15,788 nt of DNA, taken from assembly GCA_023431205.1 (NCBI GenBank), contig JAEYXQ010000083.1, forward strand, positions 1 through 15,788, in the 5' to 3' direction. Below are positions 1 through 7,877 of the stretch, one piece after another. The stretch comes from Pseudomonadota bacterium. Lineage in GTDB: Bacteria; Pseudomonadota; Alphaproteobacteria; Rhizobiales; Devosiaceae. Under the pieces are notes generated by a model. The model did not search any database, was not told where the DNA came from, and saw only the letters and a list, made by a program, of their open reading frames with translations. The translations under genes were made by a program, and so were the position numbers. How positions within the stretch are numbered: position 1 is the first letter of the stretch; each line of letters begins with the position of its first letter.

Positions 1-232
1 GCCGATCATCGGTGTCGGCGGTATTCATTCCGCCGAGAGCGCCGTCGCCAAGTTCGAAGCGGGCGCGGATGCCATCCAGCTCTACTCGGCGCTGGTGTTC
101 GGCGGCCTCGACCTGCTGTCGCGCATCAAGCGCGGACTTGTCGCCGCGGTCCGGGCCGGTGGCCATCGCTCGATCGCGGATCTCAGCGGGCGCCGCGTCG
201 ACGCCTGGGCGCGCGGCAGCGGCTTCGGGTAA
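1..232 (+). CDS. pyrD: Dihydroorotate dehydrogenase (quinone, class 2 type), C-terminal fragment
   Basis: The frame starting at base 2 is open from the window edge to a TAA at 230-232 and gives the last 76 residues of a protein cut by the left edge. The fragment opens with PIIGVGGI, followed by an EAGADAIQLYSALVFGG stretch. This is the FMN-phosphate-binding end of the dihydroorotate dehydrogenase TIM barrel, where class 2 enzymes read roughly IIGVGGI...AGA..vQlYt.lvy.G. The enzyme oxidises dihydroorotate to orotate in pyrimidine synthesis and, in class 2, passes electrons to membrane quinone. The class-defining N-terminal helices lie outside the window, so class 2 is inferred from this ending and the Gram-negative context. 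The next gene starts 45 bp downstream on the same strand, so co-transcription with uup is possible. Confidence 0.9.
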   Translation, partial: PIIGVGGIHSAESAVAKFEAGADAIQLYSALVFGGLDLLSRIKRGLVAAVRAGGHRSIADLSGRRVDAWARGSGFG

Positions 233-277
233 GCCGGCCGATTGATCTGCGTGGTGCCACGTGCAATAGCCGCGGCC

Positions 278-2089
<1,812 letters not shown>

Positions 2090-2118
2090 ACCTTACACCC
2101 GCACCCTTCTCTCGTAGA

Positions 2119-2200
2119 CCTCATCCTGAGCCCGTCGAAGGACGAGGCCGCGGGCGCTGAGCTATCGCCCTCGTGGTTCCACAAGATCACCATGCGCGGG
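2119..2200. repeat. Alphaproteobacterial REP-like palindromic repeat, inverted pair
   Basis: Unit 1 (2119-2147) reads CCTCATCCTGAGC...GTCGAAGGACGAGG, an imperfect palindrome in which CCTC-TCCT pairs with AGGA-GAGG around one mismatch. Unit 2 (2168-2200) begins CCCTCGTGGTTCCACAAG. Its reverse complement ends GGAACCACGAGG and aligns with unit 1 as a diverged copy in opposite orientation. This family is abundant between genes in Alphaproteobacteria. The pair fills the 134-bp gap between the convergent ends of uup and the LacI-type gene and could fold in both transcripts as a bidirectional end or stability element. No T-tract is present, so a classical intrinsic terminator is not supported. Confidence 0.7.
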
Positions 2201-2223
2201 AAGTCCGCAGCGGATGAACGAGC

Positions 2224-3267
2224 TCACTCCCGCCAGTCGAACACCGGTGGCTTGAGGTAGGTCAGCCCGTCCGTTTCGCCCGCAACCCGGCGCAGGAGGA
2301 TGCTGCCGAGCTGGAAGCCGGCATCGTTGAAGTCCTCGAATACGGTTTCGGCGCCGGGCTGGAATTGGGCGAACATCGGCGAGTTCTGCTTGGTGACCAC
2401 ATGGGCAGTCTGCCCCACCACCCGGCCAGCCTCGTTCAGGCCGCCGATCACCCCCAGAGCCGACACTTCCGAAACGCACACCCAGCCGTCCGGCCCGTCC
2501 GGCCGGCGTGAGCGCTTCACCACATAGTTGCGGATCGCATCGGTCGGGCTGAACGAATTGATGTCACTGGCAAACTCATGGGCGATGCCCGCCTCCGCCG
2601 CTGCCCGGGCCGCGCCAGAGCGCAGGTGGTCGGTATAGGTGAGGGCGCTTTCCGGCAGCACTACCGAGACCCGGCGGCATCCCTTCTCGGCGAGCCGCTT
2701 CACCGCCCCATAAGCATAGGCTTCGTTGTCGAAGTCGACCCAGGGGTGCTGGTCCGGCCAGGTGGAGCGACCATGGCTGACGAAGGGCACGTCGTTGTCG
2801 AGTAGGTAGCGGATGCGCTCGTCGAAGCTCTCGGCTTTCGAGAAGATCACCCCGTCGGCCATGCGGTTGCGCACCAAGTGCTTGATCGGCTCGATGGGCG
2901 CAACGCCGCGGAACAGGGGCGTGATCACCAGGTGATAGGCGGTGTCGCGAAGCGCTTCGGTCACCCCGGAGACGATGGAAGAGCCAAAACCGTAGATCTG
3001 CTCGTCCGGCTCGAGCACCAGCGAAATGACGTTGGTGCGGCCGGTCTTGAGGCGCAGCGCCGCACGATCGGGCAGGTAGCCGATCTCCGCGGCGATCTTC
3101 TGGACCCGGTCGCGCGTGTCCTGCGCCAGTTCCGGAGCGTTGTTCAGCGCCCGCGAGATGGTCGTGACGGCAAGCCCCGTCATCTGCGCGATCGTCTTGA
3201 GCGTAGGCTTGCCGGATGGCTTCACGCCTCGCTTGCCCTTCGCGGCCGCGATCTCTGGATCGGACAA
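2224..3267 (-). CDS. LacI-family transcriptional regulator
   Basis: A 347-residue protein of typical LacI-family length. The N-terminal helix-turn-helix lies at about residues 22-43 (TLKTIAQMTGLAVTTISRAL), followed by the hinge region RDRVQKIAAEIGYLPDRAA and a periplasmic-binding-protein-like sensor domain beginning around NVISLVL (79-85). Such proteins usually repress sugar genes until a ligand binds. The start is TTG at 3267, supported by GAGGGG about 7 nt upstream on the minus strand; the next in-frame candidate, a GTG at residue 15, lacks such support. The gene stands alone, convergent with uup and divergent from the small ORFs. Its target is not evident, but its upstream region shares a core with a candidate operator ahead of the sugar operon at 7861-7877. 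The ligand is unknown. Confidence 0.92.
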   Translation of the reverse strand: MSDPEIAAAKGKRGVKPSGKPTLKTIAQMTGLAVTTISRALNNAPELAQDTRDRVQKIAAEIGYLPDRAALRLKTGRTNVISLVLEPDEQIYGFGSSIVSGVTEALRDTAYHLVITPLFRGVAPIEPIKHLVRNRMADGVIFSKAESFDERIRYLLDNDVPFVSHGRSTWPDQHPWVDFDNEAYAYGAVKRLAEKGCRRVSVVLPESALTYTDHLRSGAARAAAEAGIAHEFASDINSFSPTDAIRNYVVKRSRRPDGPDGWVCVSEVSALGVIGGLNEAGRVVGQTAHVVTKQNSPMFAQFQPGAETVFEDFNDAGFQLGSILLRRVAGETDGLTYLKPPVFDWRE

Positions 3268-3329
3268 TTTTCTACCCCTCGGCCCGGCTGTTCCGCCGGT
3301 TGTGACGCTTGAGGGACGACAACAGCAGA

Positions 3330-3347
3330 TTGGTTACATCGTTTCAA
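3330..3347. promoter_or_regulatory. Possible operator/promoter upstream of the LacI-type gene
   Basis: On the minus strand the segment reads TTGAAACGATGTAACCAA, 63 bp before the TTG start. TTGAAA could be a -35 box, with a weak TGTTGT 17 bp downstream as -10. The segment has TTG/CAA ends like many LacI-family operators, but its symmetry is poor (4 of 9 positions). It shares AAACGAT and the TTG...CAA frame with the candidate operator at 7861-7877. Autoregulation is possible but weakly supported. Confidence 0.25.
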
Positions 3348-3400
3348 GTCGCCCGGTCCGAGGCACGTACATCAATTTGGAAGCTGCAGTTCTTTGAGCG

Positions 3401-3421
3401 CCTGCCTTGATTTCGGGCAGG
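3401..3421. other. Short inverted repeat (6-bp stem)
   Basis: CCTGCC at 3401-3406 pairs with GGCAGG at 3416-3421 across a 9-nt loop. On the plus strand ATTTTCC follows, giving a very weak terminator-like look. No plus-strand gene lies immediately upstream, so there is nothing obvious to terminate. It may be chance. Confidence 0.25.
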
Positions 3422-3460
3422 ATTTTCCGGCATTGGTCGAAAGTCTGGATTCGGAGGGCT

Positions 3461-3480
3461 GGTGTTTGCCCGCAAACACC
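3461..3480. promoter_or_regulatory. Perfect 20-bp palindrome A (operator or leader hairpin)
   Basis: The sequence GGTGTTTGCCCGCAAACACC is a perfect inverted repeat with 9-bp arms and a 2-nt spacer. As RNA it would form an 8-bp stem with a CCCG tetraloop. It lies 66 bp before the 34-codon ORF and 34 bp centre-to-centre from palindrome B. Its exact symmetry in a non-coding region suggests a dimeric regulator site or a leader hairpin; the binding protein is unknown. Confidence 0.55.
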
Positions 3481-3494
3481 CCTATGTTGCTCCT

Positions 3495-3514
3495 GCATCG
3501 GCATCTGCCGATGC
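3495..3514. promoter_or_regulatory. Perfect 20-bp palindrome B (operator or leader hairpin)
   Basis: The sequence GCATCGGCATCTGCCGATGC has 9-bp arms and a 2-nt spacer, the same geometry as palindrome A but a different sequence. As RNA it gives an 8-bp stem with an ATCT tetraloop. TCCTGC at 3491-3496, overlapping its 5' edge, is complementary to GCAGGA at 3529-3534, next to the ribosome binding site of the ORF at 3546. An RNA switch controlling translation is conceivable. Confidence 0.5.
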
Positions 3515-3545
3515 TTGTCCGTCAACCAGCAGGAAAGGAAAGAAG

Positions 3546-3650
3546 ATGATCGCATCGCAGACCTTCACCCTCCATGCCGGTTCCGACGTCGTACGCACCT
3601 GTCATCGAGACGCCAAACGCTGGCCGGGCTGCTGCGTAAAACGAATGTGA
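3546..3650 (+). CDS. Possible small protein or leader peptide, 34 residues
   Basis: The ORF runs from ATG 3546 to a TGA ending at 3650. It starts MIASQTFTLHAGSDVVRT and ends with a basic, cysteine-containing tail (PGCCVKRM). The purine-rich AAGGAA at 3535-3540, 5 nt before the ATG, is a good Shine-Dalgarno, which is the main reason to list it. There is no signal peptide or membrane helix, and I recognise no family. It lies behind two perfect palindromes, and its stop falls inside the CRP-like palindrome. It is in the same frame as the 72-residue ORF at 3768, with no other stop between them, though in GC-rich DNA this can be chance. It may be a leader peptide, a real small protein, or non-coding. 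Confidence 0.4.
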   Translation: MIASQTFTLHAGSDVVRTCHRDAKRWPGCCVKRM

Positions 3651-3661
3651 CCTCGGTCACA
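3646..3661. promoter_or_regulatory. CRP/FNR-superfamily type site, perfect TGTGA-N6-TCACA
   Basis: The sequence TGTGACCTCGGTCACA matches both half-sites of the CRP consensus and is symmetric over 7-bp arms with a TC centre. A possible -10 hexamer, TAGAAC, lies at 3682-3687. If transcription starts near 3694, the site is centred at about -41, the classic class II activator position. The 72-residue gene begins at 3768, about 75 bp further on. The bound protein could be CRP or another family member; the promoter call is inference. Confidence 0.5.
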
Positions 3662-3767
3662 CCCCCGTCGCACAGTCCAACTAGAACCAGCGTTGCCGGC
3701 CGGTCCGGTGCGAGGCTCCCGCCTCCGCCGCTTCACCGTCCCCGACGCACCAACGGAGCGTCTCAAG

Positions 3768-3986
3768 ATGCAGGAAAGCAGTCTCACCAGGGCCCCCGCG
3801 CAGAGGCCGATCGTCATCGAAGTGTCCGGCGAGCCGCAGGGCGTCGTCGTCCCGTCTGAGGGCGGCTACCGCTTTGTCGCCGTCAAGCTGCCGGCCTTCG
3901 CCATCGATGGCCAGCATTTCACCTCGGTCGATCTTGCCACCGCTGCGGTCGCCCGTGCCCTGAACAACAGCGAAGCCGCCGCCTGA
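3768..3986 (+). CDS. Small conserved-looking hypothetical protein, 72 residues
   Basis: The predicted protein is a soluble 72-mer. It starts MQESSLTRAPAQRP, followed by IVIEVSGEPQGVVV, then GGYRFVAVKLPAFAIDG and a C-terminal helix-like VDLATAAVARALN. The alternating hydrophobic strands ending in a helix look like a small compact alpha/beta fold. I do not recognise a named domain; short alphaproteobacterial proteins of this appearance are usually annotated hypothetical. ATG 3768 is chosen because GGAG precedes it by 9 nt; an upstream TTG at 3693 would add an arginine- and proline-rich stretch that looks non-coding. It stands alone, ends 26 bp before the convergent DMT gene, and may be controlled by the CRP-like site at 3646-3661. 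Confidence 0.65.
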   Translation: MQESSLTRAPAQRPIVIEVSGEPQGVVVPSEGGYRFVAVKLPAFAIDGQHFTSVDLATAAVARALNNSEAAA

Positions 3987-4012
3987 GCGGCTACGCCTGA
4001 TTCTCACGCCAC

Positions 4013-4900
4013 TCAGACCTGCGGGCTGGCAGGTCTTGCCACATGTGCGGCCAAGACGCAGGCCGCAATGATCAGCGCCCCGCCGGTCCACAATTGCGGT
4101 CCGGGCACCTCGCCGAAGAAGGCAAAACCGAACACTCCGGCCCACAGCAGTCCGGAATAGTCGATCACCGCGAACACCGTGACCGGCAGGCGCTTGAGCC
4201 CATTGATCAGCAGCAGGAAACCGGCCGCTCCTAGCAGGCCGATGAGCACGGTCAGCACCGCCGGCAGTCCTGTCGGCACCACCACGTCCTGTGCGGCAAG
4301 CGGCAGCACCAGGACGGCCGCAAGAAAAGTCTGCGCCATCGTCATCGCTGCCGGCGCCTCACGCTCGGAATGATGCTTGAGGATCACCAGCGTCACGGCA
4401 TAGCTGAGTGGAGCTAGCACCGCGGCAAGCCACGCCAGCGGATCGCCGCCGCTCCATCCGGCCACCATGGCGCCGCCGCCGAAGATGATCACGGCGCTGC
4501 CCGTTGCCCCCAGCGCCAGCCCCAGCCACGCTGCGGGGCGGATCCGCTCCCGGAACACGGCCGCACCGATCAGCGTCACATAAAGCGGCGCGGTCATGCC
4601 GAGGGCACCGACCACCGCGAGCGGCAGTCGCGGCACGGCGTGAAAGAACATGCCGACGGTGATCACCAGCATCACCGCGCGCAACACCTGCCGTCCGAAA
4701 TTGCTCCGTTGTGGCCACTCGCCCCGCGTGACGGCGACGAAAAGCGCCAGCCACAGCGCCGCTCCCATGCACCGCACGAAGACGATCTGGAAGGTGGTCA
4801 GCACCTCCCCCAACGCCTTGGCCGAGGAATCCATCGCCACCAGCACCACGATGCCGCTCGCCGCCAGCGCAATGCCGGTGCCGATCTTGTGCTGGGTCAT
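4013..4900 (-). CDS. EamA/DMT-superfamily transporter
   Basis: This 295-residue, very hydrophobic protein has about ten predicted membrane helices in two repeated halves, the layout of EamA (drug/metabolite transporter) permeases. It opens with a short cytoplasmic MTQHKIG and a first helix, IALAASGIVVLVAMDSSAKAL. Typical DMT traits are LTTFQIVFVRC after helix 1, a PLYVTLIGAAVFRERI segment at the end of the first half, and FAVIDYSGLLWAGVFGFAFFGEVP in the second. Members of the family export or import metabolites such as amino acids; the substrate is not predictable. ATG 4900 is preferred to a TTG at 4942, whose extra 14 residues are polar and proline-rich. Neither start has a clear Shine-Dalgarno. 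It lies 97 bp downstream of the M81 gene and is probably the last gene of that unit. Confidence 0.88.
   Translation of the reverse strand: MTQHKIGTGIALAASGIVVLVAMDSSAKALGEVLTTFQIVFVRCMGAALWLALFVAVTRGEWPQRSNFGRQVLRAVMLVITVGMFFHAVPRLPLAVVGALGMTAPLYVTLIGAAVFRERIRPAAWLGLALGATGSAVIIFGGGAMVAGWSGGDPLAWLAAVLAPLSYAVTLVILKHHSEREAPAAMTMAQTFLAAVLVLPLAAQDVVVPTGLPAVLTVLIGLLGAAGFLLLINGLKRLPVTVFAVIDYSGLLWAGVFGFAFFGEVPGPQLWTGGALIIAACVLAAHVARPASPQV
4015..4036. other. Inverted repeat at the 3' end of the DMT gene
   Basis: AGACCTGC at 4015-4022 pairs perfectly with GCAGGTCT at 4029-4036 around a 6-nt loop. The hairpin covers the last codons and stop of the DMT gene and faces the end of the 72-residue ORF. There is no T-run on either side. 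It may stabilise the 3' end of the leftward mRNA, or the symmetry may be chance. Confidence 0.3.
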
Positions 4901-4997
4901 GGAGGTGAACTCATGGGAGGCGGGAGGGGATGGGTGCCTCAAGACGGGGCAGGGCGCAAGGGTGGCGCAGTCAGGCGTGGTCTACGAAGTTGCAGCG

Positions 4998-6428
4998 CTA
5001 TGCCCGCGCCGACCACTTCACCTCCGGCACGAACTCGAACGCCTTGTCGAACGGATATTGCGGCGCGTTCTTGTGGTTGCGCACCAGCCGCTCGACGAAC
5101 TGGTCCACCACCCCGGGCGAAAGCGCCATCAGGCTGGGATTGGCGATGGGGGCGAGTTCGGGCGAGAGGTAGCCCGACTTCACCACCACGATCCTGGCGG
5201 TGCGCGGATCGAGCCCCAGGCGGGTGAAATCCGCAATGGCGTGGAACGGCCGCCGTCGCGCCGTCAGCACCAGCTCGACGCCATCGATCCGCACCACGGC
5301 CTCGCGCAGCCGCGGCTCCGCTGCCTCGAGCAGGAAGACCACCTCCGCCTCTGCCTCGACCGGCGTGCTCGATGTGTCGAGCGATGCGCCGATGCTGAGG
5401 TGCACGCGAGCGCCGACGCTGGCCTCGTAGGCCCTGTCGGTTGCCGCCTTGTCGGCAATGCCGGCAAACACCACGCCCTGAGCCTTGCGCCGCAGCAGTT
5501 CCGCCAACACTTCAGCCCTGTCACCGACTCCGCCGCCGGTCGGGTTGTCACCTGATTCGGCGAGCACCGCCGGGCCAGTGGAGGCGGTGACGGCCCAGTC
5601 AACGCACTCCTCGATCGAGCCCGTCTTGGTGCCGAACACGAAGCCGTCCCGCCGATCCCAGTAATCCTGCGCCAGTTGCCGCGCTGCCGCGCTCATCGCC
5701 TCCCGATCCGTGCCGGTAATCACCGCGCAAGCCGTGGCGCGGGGTTCGTCCGCCCACACATAGCCCACCTGGAACGAGGCATCCCAGATGCCCGTCGGCT
5801 CTTCGACGGCATGAAGCTGCGCATAAAAGCTCCGCGCCGGCTCGTCCTGCGTCGAGGTGCGTTCCCCCGGCAGCAGCACCGGCACCGGCGCCCAGGCCAG
5901 CATCGGTTTTTCGCCGCGGCTCAACGCCCGCACCAGCATGGTCACCGCCCGCCGCATGGTGTCGGGCACGTCGATATGTGGCGCTGTGCGATAGGTCGAA
6001 AAGAGATCGAGATTGTCGATGATGCGCTGGCTGACATTGCCGTGGAGATCGTAGCTCGCCCCGATCAACACGTCGGGTCCGACCACCTCTCGTACCGCCG
6101 CGATGAGATCGCCTTCCGCATCGAGCATGCCCTCGACGAACATCGCGCCGTGCAGCGCGAGATAGACGCCGTCCAGCGGCAGGGCCGCCCGGAGACCTGC
6201 CAGGATCTCGGCCTTCCAGGTTTCGTAGATGCCGCGCTCCACCGGTCCGCCGGCGATGGCGCGGGCATGGAGAATGGTGATGAACTCGGCCGGAAAGTGC
6301 GTCAGGAAGTCGAAATAGGCATCCTTCAGCATGGAGGGGCCGCGCAGCACGCGGAAATCCGCCTCCCGCGCCAGGACCGGATTGTAGGTGCTGCATTCGG
6401 TGTGGAGGCCCGCAACGGCGATCCGCAT
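4998..6428 (-). CDS. M81-family metallopeptidase (MlrC-like)
   Basis: This 476-residue cytosolic protein spans both halves of the MlrC family: an N-terminal metal-binding domain (DUF1485) and a C-terminal domain (DUF1484). Family landmarks are MRIAVAGLHTECSTYNP at the N-terminus, ALHGAMFVEGMLDAEGD from residue 91, SYDLHGN (D127 and H129), TAPHIDVPDTMRR (H151) and the glycine-rich SGDNPTGGGVGD in the second half. E11, D127, H129 and H151 are candidate metal ligands by family position. MlrC degrades linearised microcystin, but most homologues act on unknown small peptides or amides. ATG 6428 is preferred to an in-frame TTG at 6434 because GGAG lies 7 nt upstream of the ATG. Only 2 bp separate the MFS stop from this start, implying translational coupling; the two flanking transporters suggest uptake and breakdown of a small compound. 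Confidence 0.9.
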   Translation of the reverse strand: MRIAVAGLHTECSTYNPVLAREADFRVLRGPSMLKDAYFDFLTHFPAEFITILHARAIAGGPVERGIYETWKAEILAGLRAALPLDGVYLALHGAMFVEGMLDAEGDLIAAVREVVGPDVLIGASYDLHGNVSQRIIDNLDLFSTYRTAPHIDVPDTMRRAVTMLVRALSRGEKPMLAWAPVPVLLPGERTSTQDEPARSFYAQLHAVEEPTGIWDASFQVGYVWADEPRATACAVITGTDREAMSAAARQLAQDYWDRRDGFVFGTKTGSIEECVDWAVTASTGPAVLAESGDNPTGGGVGDRAEVLAELLRRKAQGVVFAGIADKAATDRAYEASVGARVHLSIGASLDTSSTPVEAEAEVVFLLEAAEPRLREAVVRIDGVELVLTARRRPFHAIADFTRLGLDPRTARIVVVKSGYLSPELAPIANPSLMALSPGVVDQFVERLVRNHKNAPQYPFDKAFEFVPEVKWSARA

Positions 6429-6430
6429 GG

Positions 6431-7591
6431 TCAAACTCCAGGAACAGGAAAGGTCTTGCGGGCCGGGGCGAGCCGTCCGGTGAGCGCCAGGCTCACCAGC
6501 AGCACCGGCGCCAGACAGGCAATGCCGAGGCGGATGTCGGTGTGCTCCGCCACAAAGCCGATCACCGGTGGTCCCACAAGGAAACCGGCGAGCGCCACAA
6601 AGCTCAGCACGGCCACATTGGCCGAGGCCGGCCGATCACCCAGAGACGCCGCAGCAGTCACCGCCAGCGGAAAGCCGACCGACACACCGATGCCGATGAC
6701 GCCGAACCCCGCCAGCGCCAGCGGCACGTTCGGCGCCAGGTACAACAGGCCCGCGCCGGTCACCGCCAGCGCGCCGCACAGCCGCGCCGTGCCCACGGCC
6801 CCGAATCGCCGCTTCATCACGTCGCCCCCGAAGCGGCCCGCCGCCACCATCAGCGCGAACAACGAATAGCCCAGGCCCACCAGCCCGCCCTCGGCGGCAA
6901 GCGCGTCCCGCAGGAAGATCGCCGACCAGTCGGCCATTGCGCCCTCGGTCATGCTGATGCCGAACACGAAGCAGCAGATGCCGATCAGCGCCCATCCGGG
7001 CGGCTGCCACCCGCGCCCGCTCTCCGCCTTAGTCTCGGCCGGCGATGCGAGCACCGGCAGCGCCCGACCGGCGGTGAGCGCAATCGGCAGCACCAGCCCG
7101 GCGACCAGGAGGATGGCTGCCCACGGCCCCAGGCCTGCCGCCGCGAATGCCGAGCCGATCAGGCTGCCTGCCATGATTCCGAGCGACCAGCAGCCATGGG
7201 CGGTGTTCATCACCAGCCGGCCGCCGGCCCGTTCCACCTCGTCCGCCATCACGTTGAGCCCGAGCTCAACGAAGGAGATGGCCGATCCGGCCAGCATCAG
7301 GGCGATGAACAGCAGCACGGGGTTTGCCGCCAGGGCCGGCAGCGCCACCACGGCCGAGTAGAACACGAAGCCGCACAGGACGGCGGCACGGGCGCCGATT
7401 CGCGCCACGATGCCGCCCGCAAAGGGTAGGGTCACCAGCGTGCCGCACGGCAGGCCCAGCAACGCGACCGCCAACGCCGCTGGCCCGAGCTGAAGGGCTG
7501 CCTGCACTTCGGGGATGCGGGGCAGCCACGAGCCGAAGGCCACGGGCTGCAGGAAGAAGGTCAACAGGACGAGACGCTGGGGCGAGAACAT
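6431..7591 (-). CDS. MFS transporter (YbjJ-like)
   Basis: A 386-residue protein with about 12 predicted membrane helices. The N-terminal pattern FLQPVAFGSWLPRIPEVQAA followed by LALLGLPCGTL resembles the YbjJ/fucose-permease-like branch of the major facilitator superfamily. Central and C-terminal helices such as ALAGFGVIGIGVSVGFPLAV are typical MFS segments. The substrate is unknown. ATG 7591 begins directly before the first helix (MFSPQRLVLLTFFLQ). The open frame extends to a GTG at 7717, but the extra 42 residues are hydrophilic, histidine-rich and overlap the inverted repeats of the promoter region. No clear Shine-Dalgarno precedes 7591, so the start is less certain than the gene. It is the first gene of the leftward unit and is divergent from the sugar operon. 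Confidence 0.88.
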   Translation of the reverse strand: MFSPQRLVLLTFFLQPVAFGSWLPRIPEVQAALQLGPAALAVALLGLPCGTLVTLPFAGGIVARIGARAAVLCGFVFYSAVVALPALAANPVLLFIALMLAGSAISFVELGLNVMADEVERAGGRLVMNTAHGCWSLGIMAGSLIGSAFAAAGLGPWAAILLVAGLVLPIALTAGRALPVLASPAETKAESGRGWQPPGWALIGICCFVFGISMTEGAMADWSAIFLRDALAAEGGLVGLGYSLFALMVAAGRFGGDVMKRRFGAVGTARLCGALAVTGAGLLYLAPNVPLALAGFGVIGIGVSVGFPLAVTAAASLGDRPASANVAVLSFVALAGFLVGPPVIGFVAEHTDIRLGIACLAPVLLVSLALTGRLAPARKTFPVPGV

Positions 7592-7604
7592 CGAGCCGTG
7601 GATT

Positions 7605-7623
7605 TGAAAACAGGGCTGTTTCA
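7605..7623. promoter_or_regulatory. Imperfect palindrome just upstream of the MFS gene
   Basis: TGAAAACAG (7605-7613), GG, then CTGTTTCA (7616-7623) is an inverted repeat except for one extra A in the left arm. It starts 14 bp before the MFS ATG, where a bound repressor would block initiation. The TGAAA/TTTCA ends resemble LacI-type operators, but the one-base asymmetry weakens the call. Confidence 0.35.
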
Positions 7624-7626
7624 CAT

Positions 7627-7651
7627 TTTCATCGTCGTGGGTGCGATGAAA
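7627..7651. promoter_or_regulatory. 8-bp inverted repeat in the divergent promoter region
   Basis: TTTCATCG (7627-7634) and CGATGAAA (7644-7651) are perfect reverse complements separated by 9 nt. The arm centres are 17 bp apart, compatible with one dimeric regulator or an RNA hairpin in the MFS leader. It lies 36 bp upstream of the MFS start. The regulator is unknown. Confidence 0.4.
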
Positions 7652-7831
7652 CGGAGCCGGGCCCCTCCCATGAATACCAATTGCAACATGGTGCGCTAAC
7701 CGCTGTCGCTTGTCCACACCCCAGCTACCTCGCTGGCGGCGGCATATGCTTACAAAACAGCCGGATCGCGCACTTTTCGGGCAGCTCCCGAGGGTGGTTT
7801 AGATTGGTATTGAACTGCCAACGGATTCGTG

Positions 7832-7877
7832 TTGACATCGCCTCCGGAACGATCCTAGTCTTGAAAATCGTTTACAA
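7832..7877 (+). promoter_or_regulatory. Candidate promoter with LacI-type operator for the sugar operon
   Basis: A consensus -35 box TTGACA lies at 7832-7837, and a weak -10 TAGTCT at 7856-7861 after an 18-bp spacer, predicting a start near 7868. Overlapping that point is TTGAAAA-TCG-TTTACAA (7861-7877), a palindrome with 6 of 7 matching positions and the look of a LacI-family operator. An operator over the transcription start would repress the Gfo/Idh-ABC operon, whose first ATG is 50 bp further on. TTACAAAAC recurs upstream at 7750-7758. The -35 is strong, the -10 weak, and the operator assignment is inference. Confidence 0.45.

Noticed and set aside
3401..3430. Intrinsic terminator (stem then ATTTTCC)
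   Set aside because: The stem is only 6 bp with a 9-nt loop, the T-run has four bases, and no plus-strand gene precedes it.
3461..3514. CRISPR-like repeat pair
   Set aside because: The two palindromes have different sequences, there are only two, and no cas gene is present. Operator or leader hairpins fit better.
6542..7429. Plus-strand ORFs of up to 397 codons across the M81 and MFS genes
   Set aside because: The MFS and M81 proteins on the minus strand have clear family features; the plus-strand translations are Arg/His/Gln-rich shadows.
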